Below are positions 1-18,600 of a stretch of DNA of 64,000 nt, piece by piece. The DNA lies in NCBI GenBank assembly GCA_033964015.1, contig CM066917.1, positions 31,819,951 through 31,883,950 on the forward strand, in the 5' to 3' direction. A program made the position numbers and the translations under genes. This DNA comes from Scolanthus callimorphus. Taxonomy: Eukaryota; Cnidaria; Anthozoa; Actiniaria; Edwardsiidae. Position 1 is the first letter of the stretch, and the number at the start of each line of letters is the position of its first letter. The notes below the pieces were generated by a model. It was not told the DNA's origin, searched no databases, and worked only from the letters and a program-made list of their open reading frames with translations.

Positions 1-3000
1 CCCTGGAGTAGGTACTTGTTTAGAGACTCTCCCTTATATTCAAATGCACAATTAAACACAGATCTTACGGTTCGTTTCTTTGCGTGTCTTATACCGTGAT
101 GTGGGATTCTCCAGATGGACCCCTCCTCCCCCCGCTGCTCACCTGGTGCGCTAGCCACCTTCTCTGCATAGCCATTGGTGATAACCTTCTCCATGAAGGC
201 GACGTAATCTTCTTTGTACTCTGGATCTGAGGAGAACTTGCGCTTCAAATGCATCAGATGGTGCATCACAATTTCGCGATTATCAGGGAACTTTACGTTG
301 GGTTGCTTAAAGGGGAGAGGGAGCTGATAGTGCCCGTCTTCATGCTGGGTTATGCCATTTTCTGCGATATCAAGGAAGCGCCTATCCTCCCTTGATAGTC
401 CTAGTGACGACAAATCTTTGTTCTCAGAGAAGTCCTGCTCAAACCAACGACGGATCTCCGCGGGATTTATGATTTCTTTAGTTTCGCTTTGCAGGACAAA
501 ACTGACTGTGTCGTTTGATTGGGGGATAATTTCACGAGTAATGATCCGGTTACAGGCTGAGACTTCATCTTCTTCCCCACCCTCTGTTATTTCGACAGGA
601 CCCAGAATCCCCCAACCCAGAATGGTACGTACCGCATAAGGCTTGTCGCCGCCTCCTTGGACAACTTCCTTCGGCTTGAGTGCGCGCGGACAATTGCAAC
701 CAATCAAAAGTCCGACTTCCACGTCTTCTTCGTATGGTGCTATCTTATCTTTGATTTTCTTCAGGTGTGACCATCGGTCGGCGTTCTGGGGTGTGGGAAT
801 CTGGTCCCGCCGATGAGGGATGTCGTTCCTCGAGTATGTTTTGGGGAGGTCCAGTTCCACTTGCTTGTCTGGCCTTTGCACCACGAGACCCTCTACCCTT
901 TCTACCGTGATCCTCTCTCTCCCAAGCATGGTGTTGAGTTGGAGTGTCGTGCCATTCCCCGTTACTCCAAGGCGCTCCATTACGCTGGACTTGATGAAGG
1001 TAGTGTCACTGCCATCGTCCAGTAACGCATATACCTTTACCTGCGTCTCGGGTGTATCTTTATGGTGCAGCCAGACTGGGAGGATCATGCAATTTGTCTT
1101 TATTTCTCCGGACCCTGCAGAACTACCGTTTGTAATGGCCGTGTTCACACTTCTTGCCTCTTCCTTGGGCGTTTGTGGCGCTGCGGGCTCGTTCTCCTCT
1201 GTTGGAGGCCTAGGATAGTGAAGTGGGGTAGGGTGGCGACGTCCACACTCGCTACACGTGCATCTGTTCTTGCAATCTCTTGATCTATGGCCGCTTTCTA
1301 GACAGCCAAAACAGATGCCACTTTTTTGCACAAAATCCTTTCGCTGCTCTATGGACTTTTCCAAAAGCTTTTTGCATTTTTCAAGGCTGTGCGAATTGGT
1401 TTTGCACAGGAGACATGAGAAGGAAGACTGATCTTTAGCCGGTCCACTAGGGGGCTTACTAGGGGGCACCTGTTTTGCGCCTGTAGCCATGCTATGACTG
1501 ATTGCGCCGCCGCTACTTGGTTTGCCAGTTTGGCGCTTTGGGGTATTAGGCTTTTCTTTGTCTGCGGACGCCTTTTTTCTCAGACTCTTAAGCGCTTCGG
1601 GGGAAAAGATGGGGTCGTTGGCAAGTTCAGCTTCTTCTTGCACGAACTTCACCATGTCATGAAAATTGACCAATCCGGCGTGTTTCTTCTGATATTCATG
1701 TGCCTGACGACACCACTTAACCCCCGAATATGATGGCAACTTAGCGCTTATCTCCTTGAGAAACTGAGTTGAATTTAATTCATCTAGCGAGCGCATAACC
1801 CTCATGGCCTCTTCACAGCGAACAAGAAAATCAGAAAATTCCTGTAGTGCTGCGGTACTTCCATCCGCAATCTGCGGCCAATCCCTTAGGCGCGATTTAA
1901 ATGCCTCGGCGACATGAACTTGGTTGCCGAACCTCTGCTCTAAAACTTGGCGAGCCTCTTTGTAGCCGTTCTCCGAACTTAGGGAGAGATAGCCTTTCAC
2001 TATTTCATTAGCTTTCCCCGCGGTATATTTGTTTAGGAAAAATAATTTGTCGCGCTCTGAGGAAACCTTGCTAATGATTATTGCGTCGAACGCACTAATG
2101 AATGCCGGAAAGTCAAAGGCATTTCCACTAAAAACAGGGGGCTCCTGAACGGGTAGCGAGCTGATTCTTTGGTGATCGGCTATTAGTGCGGTCATTTCAG
2201 TTTGTTTTTTCTGAAGACTTATCAGCTCGCTAATGATGTCCGTCCCTATCCCCTGGTTATGTTGCGATGGCAACGGTGTCGTGACGTCTGGACCGGATGT
2301 TTGCTCTACTTCAATCCTAACTTCCGGTTTACAATCGTGCTTAACTTTGCATTTAACTTCAAGTGGGTTCGGCTTAACATCGGGCTTTTGTTCAACTGGG
2401 TCTGGCTTAACTTCGGGGACTTCGGGCTTTTGCTCCCTTTCCAAATTGTCAAAAACCCCTTCCTCGGCCTGACTTATGGCGAGATCTCTTTCTATTAGGA
2501 AACGCCTGTATTCAATCTCTTTATCGAAAAATGCCAGCTCGGCCTTTAACCTCGCCGATCTTGTTTTAACGTCGATCTTACGTGACCGAGTCGAAGACCC
2601 TGATCGATTGCTCCCAGCGGAACGACGAGAAGTGACCGACCGTCGATCACTTTGATCAAGTTTATCTATCTGACGACAGAGTTTAATGCGATATTGCATA
2701 TAATCCCTTTCGCGCATATCGAACCAATCGTAAGAGGCCTGCCTTTCCTCCTCGCTCTCTAAGAGCTCCGCGTACTCGTGATGCGCGGCGTTAAATTGTT
2801 CTTTAATATTATCAATATTGTCTCTCTCCGTCTCTAACTCAATCTTCGATAGAACGTTGAGTGAGGAAAGCACTTCATTCATTCGATGACATAAGTTCCT
2901 GAAAACTCGCATCTTATCTTTACCACGCGTCTCCAATTGATAAGCGCGCCCTCTTTCTGTCAATATTTTTTCACGTTCGCTTCTTCGAACTTCCGCCGGC

Positions 3001-3077
3001 TCTTGCGGCAACGAGGCGGGCAATGAGGCTTCCGTTGCCTCGTCTTCTACAAATTCCTGAGCATCCGAATGACTCAT
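1..3077 (-). CDS. BEL/Pao LTR retrotransposon polyprotein, 5' part (Gag-like, protease, start of RT); runs off left edge
   Basis: Reading the minus strand from ATG at 3077 gives one open frame of about 1,025 codons to base 1 with no stop found. Order of domains: charged coiled-coil N-terminus (about residues 1-200); a DUF1759-type Gag core (about 280-450, with the stretches FPAFISAF and KYTAGKANEIVKGYL); two CCHC knuckles (CLLCKTNSHSLEKC and CFGCLESGHRSRDC) plus a further Cys/His cluster ending RRHPTPLHYP; a DUF1758 aspartic protease with LLDDGSDTT (codons near 1020-1040); then the first reverse-transcriptase block at 1-120, with IPHHGIRH and FEYKGESLNKYLLQG, which is the BEL/Pao signature. 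Integrase and most of the RT lie outside the window. The element lies in the same orientation as AFG3L2, inside one of its introns. The intact frame suggests a recent insertion. Family assignment is firm; activity is inference. Confidence 0.9.
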   Translation of the reverse strand, partial: MSHSDAQEFVEDEATEASLPASLPQEPAEVRRSEREKILTERGRAYQLETRGKDKMRVFRNLCHRMNEVLSSLNVLSKIELETERDNIDNIKEQFNAAHHEYAELLESEEERQASYDWFDMRERDYMQYRIKLCRQIDKLDQSDRRSVTSRRSAGSNRSGSSTRSRKIDVKTRSARLKAELAFFDKEIEYRRFLIERDLAISQAEEGVFDNLEREQKPEVPEVKPDPVEQKPDVKPNPLEVKCKVKHDCKPEVRIEVEQTSGPDVTTPLPSQHNQGIGTDIISELISLQKKQTEMTALIADHQRISSLPVQEPPVFSGNAFDFPAFISAFDAIIISKVSSERDKLFFLNKYTAGKANEIVKGYLSLSSENGYKEARQVLEQRFGNQVHVAEAFKSRLRDWPQIADGSTAALQEFSDFLVRCEEAMRVMRSLDELNSTQFLKEISAKLPSYSGVKWCRQAHEYQKKHAGLVNFHDMVKFVQEEAELANDPIFSPEALKSLRKKASADKEKPNTPKRQTGKPSSGGAISHSMATGAKQVPPSKPPSGPAKDQSSFSCLLCKTNSHSLEKCKKLLEKSIEQRKDFVQKSGICFGCLESGHRSRDCKNRCTCSECGRRHPTPLHYPRPPTEENEPAAPQTPKEEARSVNTAITNGSSAGSGEIKTNCMILPVWLHHKDTPETQVKVYALLDDGSDTTFIKSSVMERLGVTGNGTTLQLNTMLGRERITVERVEGLVVQRPDKQVELDLPKTYSRNDIPHRRDQIPTPQNADRWSHLKKIKDKIAPYEEDVEVGLLIGCNCPRALKPKEVVQGGGDKPYAVRTILGWGILGPVEITEGGEEDEVSACNRIITREIIPQSNDTVSFVLQSETKEIINPAEIRRWFEQDFSENKDLSSLGLSREDRRFLDIAENGITQHEDGHYQLPLPFKQPNVKFPDNREIVMHHLMHLKRKFSSDPEYKEDYVAFMEKVITNGYAEKVASAPGEQRGEEGSIWRIPHHGIRHAKKRTVRSVFNCAFEYKGESLNKYLLQ

Positions 3078-4224
3078 ATTTTAAGATTGTTTCTTTACTG
3101 TTCGGCACACCAAAACCAATGGATCTAATGGCGATATTTTACTGTAAAGGCTTGCAATGACAATCAGGACCAAACAGCGATGTCGTGACGGGTCATGCAG
3201 GCGAAACGATAATTAGGACTATTTTACTGGTGAAGACGTGCTGCTAGCTTATGGATCGATTAGACAACGCCTCGATTATAGAACGACTCTCACGAACGGA
3301 TCACCGAAACCAAATGTGAACTATTCGCAACTCTCGGACTAACAATCAACGAAATCAAATACTCGAAACCATACAAGAACACATCTATTTAACACCGTAA
3401 ACTGAAAGTAAAACGTAACAAAAAAGGTCTTAAAAGCTAATAACTATACAAGATTAAGGCTAATATAACAAGCAATAATATACAAGCATAAATCAGATAA
3501 ATAATCAAGTATCATACATAGGCTAACGAACAACAGACTATAACTAACGAAAATGTAATGCAATCCAAATACGAAGTAACTTGACTATAACTAAGCGAAA
3601 ACTAAGCGAAAGCGACTAAACGTAGGCGCATACTAAGATTTTAGTGCGTAATGCTAAAAAATGACTCTAAGCGAGCGTAAAATGGCTAAAGTAAAGGCGA
3701 GCAATTCCATAATAACCAAAACTTCGCTAAAAAACTAATAAACTTGCGCGAATAGTGACTAAAAATGCATTCCTAATAGCGCAACTAAAACTAAATAATA
3801 TAACAATAAAGATCACTTACATATCGGTCCCAAAGGGTATCCAAAAGGTAACTTTACCAAGTGCCAAGCGATTTAACCACAACCTTCCTTGAATCTACAA
3901 CGACTACTGACTAAACGGGCTAAATGCACAAGGTAATATTCCGAAATGGGACGTGAGGGCGGTAAATACCTGAGCTATAATGTAATCACAGAATCAATAT
4001 ACTTTGGCACAAAAGCGAGGCCTTAATAAAACCGCAATTAAGATAACAAGATAACAAATAATTACTCGATCAATAAAAGGAAGTGAGAGCATCCTTTACA
4101 GTATTTTCCCAGTGCGTTTATTACATAGGGACACAGCTCTTAGACAAAGAACACACATTCTCTAGGCGCTAGTTTATAAATACTAGTTTCTCTTATTTGT
4201 CTAACACGTGGTAATATACTGCAC
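3078..4224 (-). other. Non-coding stretch: BEL leader and probable 5' LTR, then AFG3L2 intron
   Basis: No convincing coding sequence on either strand. Just upstream of the polyprotein ATG, the minus strand reads TGGTGTGCCGAACAG (about 3098-3112), which starts with TGG and resembles a tRNA primer-binding site, so the LTR would begin near 3113-3125 and extend rightward. The A-rich segment about 3290-4100, full of TAAC and GCGA words, differs in texture from its flanks and probably is LTR. I could not locate the right end or a target duplication because the partner LTR is outside the window. No AFG3L2 exon is visible here. Confidence 0.4.
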
Positions 4225-12158
<7,934 letters not shown>

Positions 12159-12548
12159 AACGTCTTAGCGTTACTATTAATCTTGCTCCTACAGATATCT
12201 AATTTTGATAGATTGTTTCGAAAACTTCACATTTCTTATTGCGTTTTTCTCAAACTTCTCAACATCTTATGCAATATGGCGGTCACTGTACACAGTGATA
12301 GTGCCAGGCCCCCCTCTTCTTTTGACTAACACAGGCCTACCGAACCCTCGAAAGTCGACGGCCTTGATGTTTTCGAGTGTGAATTTTAATGATTATCACT
12401 AAATCCCTGCTAAATCTTAATCGCCTTCAAATACATTAATTTTGCGTGTACAATTTTTTTTTCGAATGGCTCTGAAAACTGCGATTTCAGTAAAAGTTTA
12501 TTTTACCACAGGGATCCCATGCTGAATTCGGAAGAGAAAAAATCCAAG
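12159..12548. promoter_or_regulatory. Shared upstream region between divergent AFG3L2 and KIAA1143
   Basis: Only about 390 bp separates the AFG3L2 start (12158, -) from the KIAA1143 start (12549, +). No ORF here looks real. The spacing suggests a bidirectional promoter with both transcription starts inside it. No clear TATA box was identified. Confidence 0.5.
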
Positions 12549-15061
12549 ATGGCGGGCAGAAACATTAGCTATGTGAAGCAAGAAACTCCAGCATTTATTC
12601 AGCAGTTTAAAGAGAAAATCGGGTACAAGGAACCTGAGAATGTGGATACAAAGTTTTCAGAGGCAGAAAAGAGTTCTTTAGAAGATGAAGCTGATCAGGA
12701 GGGAGAAAAACCTGCTGTTGTTTTGGGAAAGAATGTCAGTCAGGAAGAAGCCGAAGAATTTTTGTCCAAACAGGCAGAAATAGAACTAGAAGGGAAAGAA
12801 GGTCTGTTAATGGACTGCATATAGTTATTTATTAGATGTTTGTCTAAAAGACATGCCTTCTTCGACAGTTGTGCCGCCTGGTTGTCCTTTCAAATGCATC
12901 CAGACTATCCAGACAAAATGCTTGCAGCAGTTCCCTCAGTAGACTTTCTCAAAGTCCTTTAAAGTGCCACTCAAGGCTGACATTTTAATGGCTTATTTAA
13001 TCGCACATTGTAAATAATGTATCAGTCAATTCCAGCGGTGACCATCCCCCCCCCCCCCCCCTCCGGGACACCGTGGGGCATTTGCGCACCGCTGGCTTCC
13101 CTGGGGTTGGGAATTTTGAAAATTTTGCTGGTCCCAGGGTCGAGTATTGTTTTTCCCCGGGGGAGGGGGGTGGGGAATTTTGGTTTTCTAATCTCAAGCG
13201 CGTTGGGTTTTGCGAACTACAACACCAGCTACAATAACTATCGTTTGGCAGTTACAAAGTCCCAGTTACAGAAAATAACGCCACATAAAATATAATGCAG
13301 AGCATGGCCCCTATACATCACGTTTGGGGAAGACACATTTCGCAGTTAACGTCTCCTATAGAGAAGAAACAGATTTCGCAATTTCGTCTCAGTGGAAAAA
13401 CATAAAAATGAATTGACACTATAAAAGAGTTCCAATTTAGCAAAAAGTCAAGTAACATAACTGTCAATAGTTGCTCTGCAAATAGAATAAAGGTAAATTT
13501 CGCATTGAGAGATTCCGGAGACAATTTGCAGAAATGGCTATAACGGCGAATGGCCTAGGAATGTCTACCGATATTGTACTAATACCTTAGTTTCACTTCT
13601 TATTTATATTTGTCTCACTTTCAGTGAAGTGAGAACTCGTTCAAAGACGAGAAAACTAAAGTACATTTACTGAAACGAATTATAAATGCTCGGACAGTAT
13701 AAATGGAGTTGAAGTTTTTGTTGTGAAGCTTTGTCACGATGGAATCGATGGAATCCTACCGGGCTTTTTATCGTCCAGGGGTGGGGCATTTTTCCGCTTT
13801 TTGTGTTCCCCGCCGTGGGGTATTTTGCATTTTTGCTAGCCCGGGGGTGGGGAATTTTCAGTTTTATTTTTAGAAATGACCAAAATCCCGGGGGTTGCCC
13901 GGGGGGGGGGGGGGGGGGGGGGGCATGGTCAGCGCTGGAATTGACTGATACATAAGGAAGAATGTCATTGATTTGGCGTTCATAGCTCTTTTGGTTACAG
14001 AGATATTCAACATTTTCTCTTTATGCAAATTAGGAAAAATGACCTCCACAAACAGACTGGGGCAAAAGAAGCCAACAATGTTTTATGTATAATTCTGTTT
14101 GGGATAGCTAGATTCACTTAGAACTTTGTAATAACAAAGATGGACCAAAACCACAACCTCTGACATGTATTATTGCCCTTTCCATGGTAACATTATTGAT
14201 ATGTACTAGGGCTGTCTATTTAAAAAAAATAGGAAAAATCTGAAACTTATTCACCTTCAAGTTAGTCTCCCTTGCAGCGCTATTTCAGTAGTCTCCCTCG
14301 CAGCCCGTTCTTTGTGTTGGTCACACAACTCTTCCCTTCCCTCATGGCGAGGGAAGCGTTGTGTGACCGACACAAAGAACAGGCTGCAAGGGAGACTAAC
14401 TACAAGTAGTTGCTCACTCGCCAGTTCGTGACTCACAAAAGCTTGCTGTGCTCGGTTCGCTACTCATCTCGGCTCGCTTTTGTTAGTATCCTTAGAGAGG
14501 TTGACTTGTGCCAAGTCTATTCCCTCCACTGCTATCCAAGGTATATTCATACTGACATAATTAATTGCAAGTCAAACCATCATCATTCTATTTTCTTTCA
14601 CTGCACTCAGCCAGATAGAAAACATTTTCTCTATAAAGGAGGGATAACAGTTTGTAGGATAGCCATCCAGCAATATATCAAGAAGAGTTGACTGGTTGTT
14701 TGAAGGCATCAAGTGAATAATGCGACACAAAGAACAGAATAGTAAATCATGTGAGGAGGTGAACAAAGTGTAAAACAAACATTCTTGTTAGTACAAGAGA
14801 TAAAATAAAAACACTACTGATATCTTAAAGATGTTTATTGATAGGTTATTTTTTATTTTTTCAGAACATTCTGATGATGATAAAATGGCGACAGAAGATG
14901 GAAAATTTGTATTCAAGAAACCCAAAAAGAGGAGGTCAGAAGAAACTGGACCCAATGAAAACAAAAAGGACAAAACAAAAGTTAAAAAATCAAAAAGCAG
15001 CATGAAGAAAGTGAAGGACACCAATTTATTGTCATTTGGAGAGGATGAAGAGGAAGGATGA
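12549..15061 (+). CDS. KIAA1143: KIAA1143-like protein (DUF4604 family), two exons
   Basis: Small charged protein of unknown molecular function found across animals. Exon 1 is 12549-12801 (MAGRNISYVKQETPAF... to ELEGKE) and exon 2 is 14865-15061 (HSDDDKMATEDGKFVFKKP... ending LLSFGEDEEEG, stop TGA). They splice in phase G|AA. Family hallmarks are an N-terminal YV+..EPAF..(R/Q)FKE+(V/I)GY block, a central acidic stretch with VVL, a DG+(F/I)V(Y/F)(R/K)KP motif and a C-terminal Lys-rich segment ending LLSF(D/G).ED. Another in-frame ATG is at 12519, but 12549 has the better context (AAGATGG) and fits the family N-terminus. The frame is intact. The intron carries two inverted-repeat elements. Confidence 0.85.
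13017..13953. mobile_element. Non-autonomous DNA transposon with TIR ATGTATCAGTCAATTCCAGC
   Basis: The left terminus ATGTATCAGTCAATTCCAGC (13017) and right terminus GCTGGAATTGACTGATACAT (ending 13953) are exact inverted repeats. They are followed inward by GGTGACC/GGTCAGC and then long C or G runs. The roughly 937-bp interior has G-rich, TTTT-spaced blocks (GTGGGGCATTTT, GGGGTGGGGAATTTT) in both halves. No transposase. It sits in the KIAA1143 intron. Confidence 0.85.
14261..14400. mobile_element. 140-bp foldback element (GTTAGTCTCCCTTGCAGC)
   Basis: GTTAGTCTCCCTTGCAGC at 14261 pairs with GCTGCAAGGGAGACTAAC ending at 14400, and TTCTTTGTGTTGGTCACACA pairs with the arm before it. The left arm carries an extra partial copy of AGTCTCCCT-GCAGC. 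Downstream 14455-14515 shares words (ACTCATCTCGGCTCGCTTTT) in reverse with 34680-34700, so a wider repeat family may be involved. Confidence 0.75.
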
Positions 15062-15602
15062 GGTGGATCTACCAGATAATATGACGTAAGCCTTTTCTGA
15101 TGGCTATTAATTCTTGCACCACAGTAAAGGGAAGGGACAGCTGGTAACTTAAAAAGCTCTGTGATTGCAAAGTTACCCATCTGAGCTGTACTATGGCCAT
15201 GCTTCTATGATTACCATATGCACTTGTTATCATCAGCTTTATGCTTAGCTATTGGGCTCTCTGGCATCAAGCCCCACCGTTTTCTCAAAGCCCTGCTAGA
15301 CTTTTAGTGCTGGGGTTAAAAATTTTGGGATTACTGGGAATAGGAATGCAATTAATGAAAGGGATATTTACCATTAAAGGATTCCTACCCCTCTCAAACG
15401 CTCAAATGAAAAAAATGTTTTTGAATGGAAAGTGTCATTTTTGCCTGGAGATAACTATGCCACTGACAAGTTTCTTTGTACACTGGACTGAGATTTTTTT
15501 TCCCTTTCTTTCTTAGCTTACTAAAAGTACTTAACACAACAAGCCCATGCATCCTGCCAAAGCCAGTCCCCCTCCTCTGACAACTACTAGTCTTTTCTCT
15601 GT

Positions 15603-18600
15603 CTAATCCCTCGGATATTCTATAACTTCCAGCAAGCTGCATATTGTCTTTGTCAGCTTGGGTGTACATGCTGCTACAAGACGACGAGACATCAAGTCAA
15701 GAGGACCTCCTGTGAAGTAGAAAGTCAATGCAATCAACCCTCAAACTTTGGACATTTTGAGAAATTTGGAGATTTGGGTGGAAATAGAGTAAAGATAGGA
15801 AAATTTACCAGGGGTGTGAAACAGAGGTGAAACGTCTTGTGTCTCCCAGCAAAACTGGATGCATTAAAAGTCCAATCATCACCAGCTTAATATTGTACAG
15901 TCAGCTTCATCTACCCATCTACACACTCAACAAAAACATGTTCTGTCGGCATGTAAACTTCAAAGTTTTGACAGTTGAACCACCAATGAAAAAAACTTTT
16001 TAGGCATATTTGTAAAAGTGCTGGGCTAAAACTGACCTGTAACATCTACAACAGTTCCTCCAGCCTCTGTTAGTATGAGAATTCCAGCAGCTATATCCCA
16101 GCAGTGAAGACCAAATTCATAGTATCCTTCAGCAGAACCACGTGCAACAGTGCATAAGTTCAGGGCAGCTGAACCTTGAAGTCGCACACTGGGAAAACAA
16201 GATGATAGGAAAAAAAGATGATAGCAAAACTCCTAGTCAGATTTTATAGCTGGTGGAGCATCAGATAATGTACAACTCCAGAGGTTGTTTGTTTCTCAGG
16301 GAGAGAGCTTTTTCTCTTTCTCTGCTGATGCATAATGCTAGCATATTCAAAGCTGATACCACTCACAAGTAGAGCATACTCTTGTGTGATCCAGAATGGA
16401 TGTGATGTCATATGAACTTGCAAACTCATGATGTGACTCAGAAAAGGGTCACCAACCCAATGCATCATTACCTATGTGCTGCATTTGGTTGCTTTGATAT
16501 TTCATGAAGGTTCTTCAGCACTGTTTGTAATTTGCTCTCAGTTCTCTCAGATCCGATTTCAGTGATAATCAATGCTTTATTCAGATCTGCAATAATGGCC
16601 AACAAAAGAACATTGTTAAAGAATGTTATTAAGGTGTGGCAACACTATTATTTTGACTGCAGAAGGAAAACATTTCGACAATATGCCCTCACACTTAGTG
16701 ATGTTTGCTTTAGCACTAAAGTCAAGTCACTTACATGCATTCTTCATGCAAGTTACAGTAAATGAAGCAGGTGGCACAAACCTTTTATCTGTGTGGCTGT
16801 AAGCTTCTGCCCATTGCAATATGACCCTTGACCTTTTACAGCAGTGAACATCTCATTTAAAATACAATTATAAACTAAAGCCACCACAATCTGTAGACAA
16901 ACATAATATTCAAATCAACCCATCCCTCACTCAAGGAGGCCTCTGCTGAAACCCATTGTATTTGAACGTCTTCTTGATCAGCACCCTGGAAGTACTGGCA
17001 TTACTTTTGAGGAAGTCAGGGTGAAGCACTGTTTTTTAATGGGGGCTGATTTCTTACTCTAGAAAATTTCATCCATGGTCAGGTCTGCAAGTGCAAATCT
17101 TGTATAAAAAATATCATTTTGCACCATATCAAGTTAGAGTGCTCAACCTGCACTTAAATCCGCCACATGCTAACATTTTCCATGATGAGATTGACGCTCT
17201 GAAATAACTAAAGAAGCTGAGTTAGGAAGATCAGGTGTCAATCATGTTGTTGACTGTTATCTTTTACCATAAATAAAATAGCTAAATGTAAAGGAATGTT
17301 ATGCTTTAATCAAAACTAACCTCTTTGTTTATGGCTAATGCAATACTAATTGAGACATAAGGGAATCTACAACCAATAAAAGTTCAGTAGGTAAGGTTTG
17401 ACAGTCAGTCATACTATAACCCACACACAAATTAATGGCATTCATCACTACATACTGTGAGACCTAAAAAATTTACATTTAAATAATAATAATGAAAAAT
17501 TATTTCATTACCTTAGGGTAATGCCCTCCATGGTGGGGGTATGGCTAATTTCTTGAATTTCATGTACCAAAATTTATTTATAAACATAAATAAATCACAC
17601 CACAATTTATTCATAAATAAATAAATCACACCACCATATATTTATGACATCAGGGCCCAGCAAGAAAACAGCAACAGATGATGTGTGTCATAATCCAAGG
17701 TACAGGTACAAATCAAACTTGGAAGCCTGCCTTATCTTAGATAGAAATTCCAACTATCCAACAAGTTGATATCCCCAATAGACCTCGGCTTGGGCGTAAT
17801 GTTTTCCCATTTCAGATCACATGTTATACATTTGAATCTTTCTTTGTTTGGGATGCTTCTATATTCATATATCCTTTGGTGCGTAGCAGAAAAAACAAAG
17901 AAAGAATACCCAGGGGAATGCCACGTGATCTGAAATGGGAAAACATTACGCCCAAGCCGAGGATGTCTATAGAAATGTAGGATCCCATCAAGAACTTAGA
18001 TGGGGTACCCAAATCTTATGTTGGATCCCAGGTAGCCTACGTCATATCCATCAGATCCCAGGTGCCTGGCTGTCCTAGCTGGGATCCCATCAGCTGCAGT
18101 ACGCAGCGTCCCACTTTGCTGAACCCAGGTTTTATGTTCCCAAAAAAATAATAAAGGATAAGTTTTTAGTGACCAACCTGTGAACAAATTTGTGGTGCCA
18201 TCTATAGGGTCTATAATCCAGGTTGGATTGTCTGTGAGAATGCACTTTGCTCCAGCAGCTACTGACTCTTCACCAATAAAACTGATAAAAAATAATTTCT
18301 TTATGTAAATAAAATTGGTAAACTGTTGCTTGTGGCTTGCAATCCAATGTTAATATCTATTAAAAATTTGGAAAATTTTCCCTGGAAACATGAATCTTGA
18401 AACTCCCAGTAAAACCAGGAGAGTTGGCATCCCTGGGTATGGTAATCTACATTTAAGATACAGTAAATACCCACATATAGAGCAAATTTCAGATGACTGT
18501 CGTGAGCAATTCCAAATACTTTGTAATTACTTATAAAGGTTTTATTCATTATTGGTGTAATTACTTTGCAATTGGTTTCACTACAATCATATGAAAACCA

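Noticed and set aside
3078..4224. Remaining AFG3L2 C-terminal exons in this stretch
   Set aside because: No frame gives the expected block (MCMTLGGR ... SEE, then the GAQDDLKK-type motif); the exons must be left of the window.
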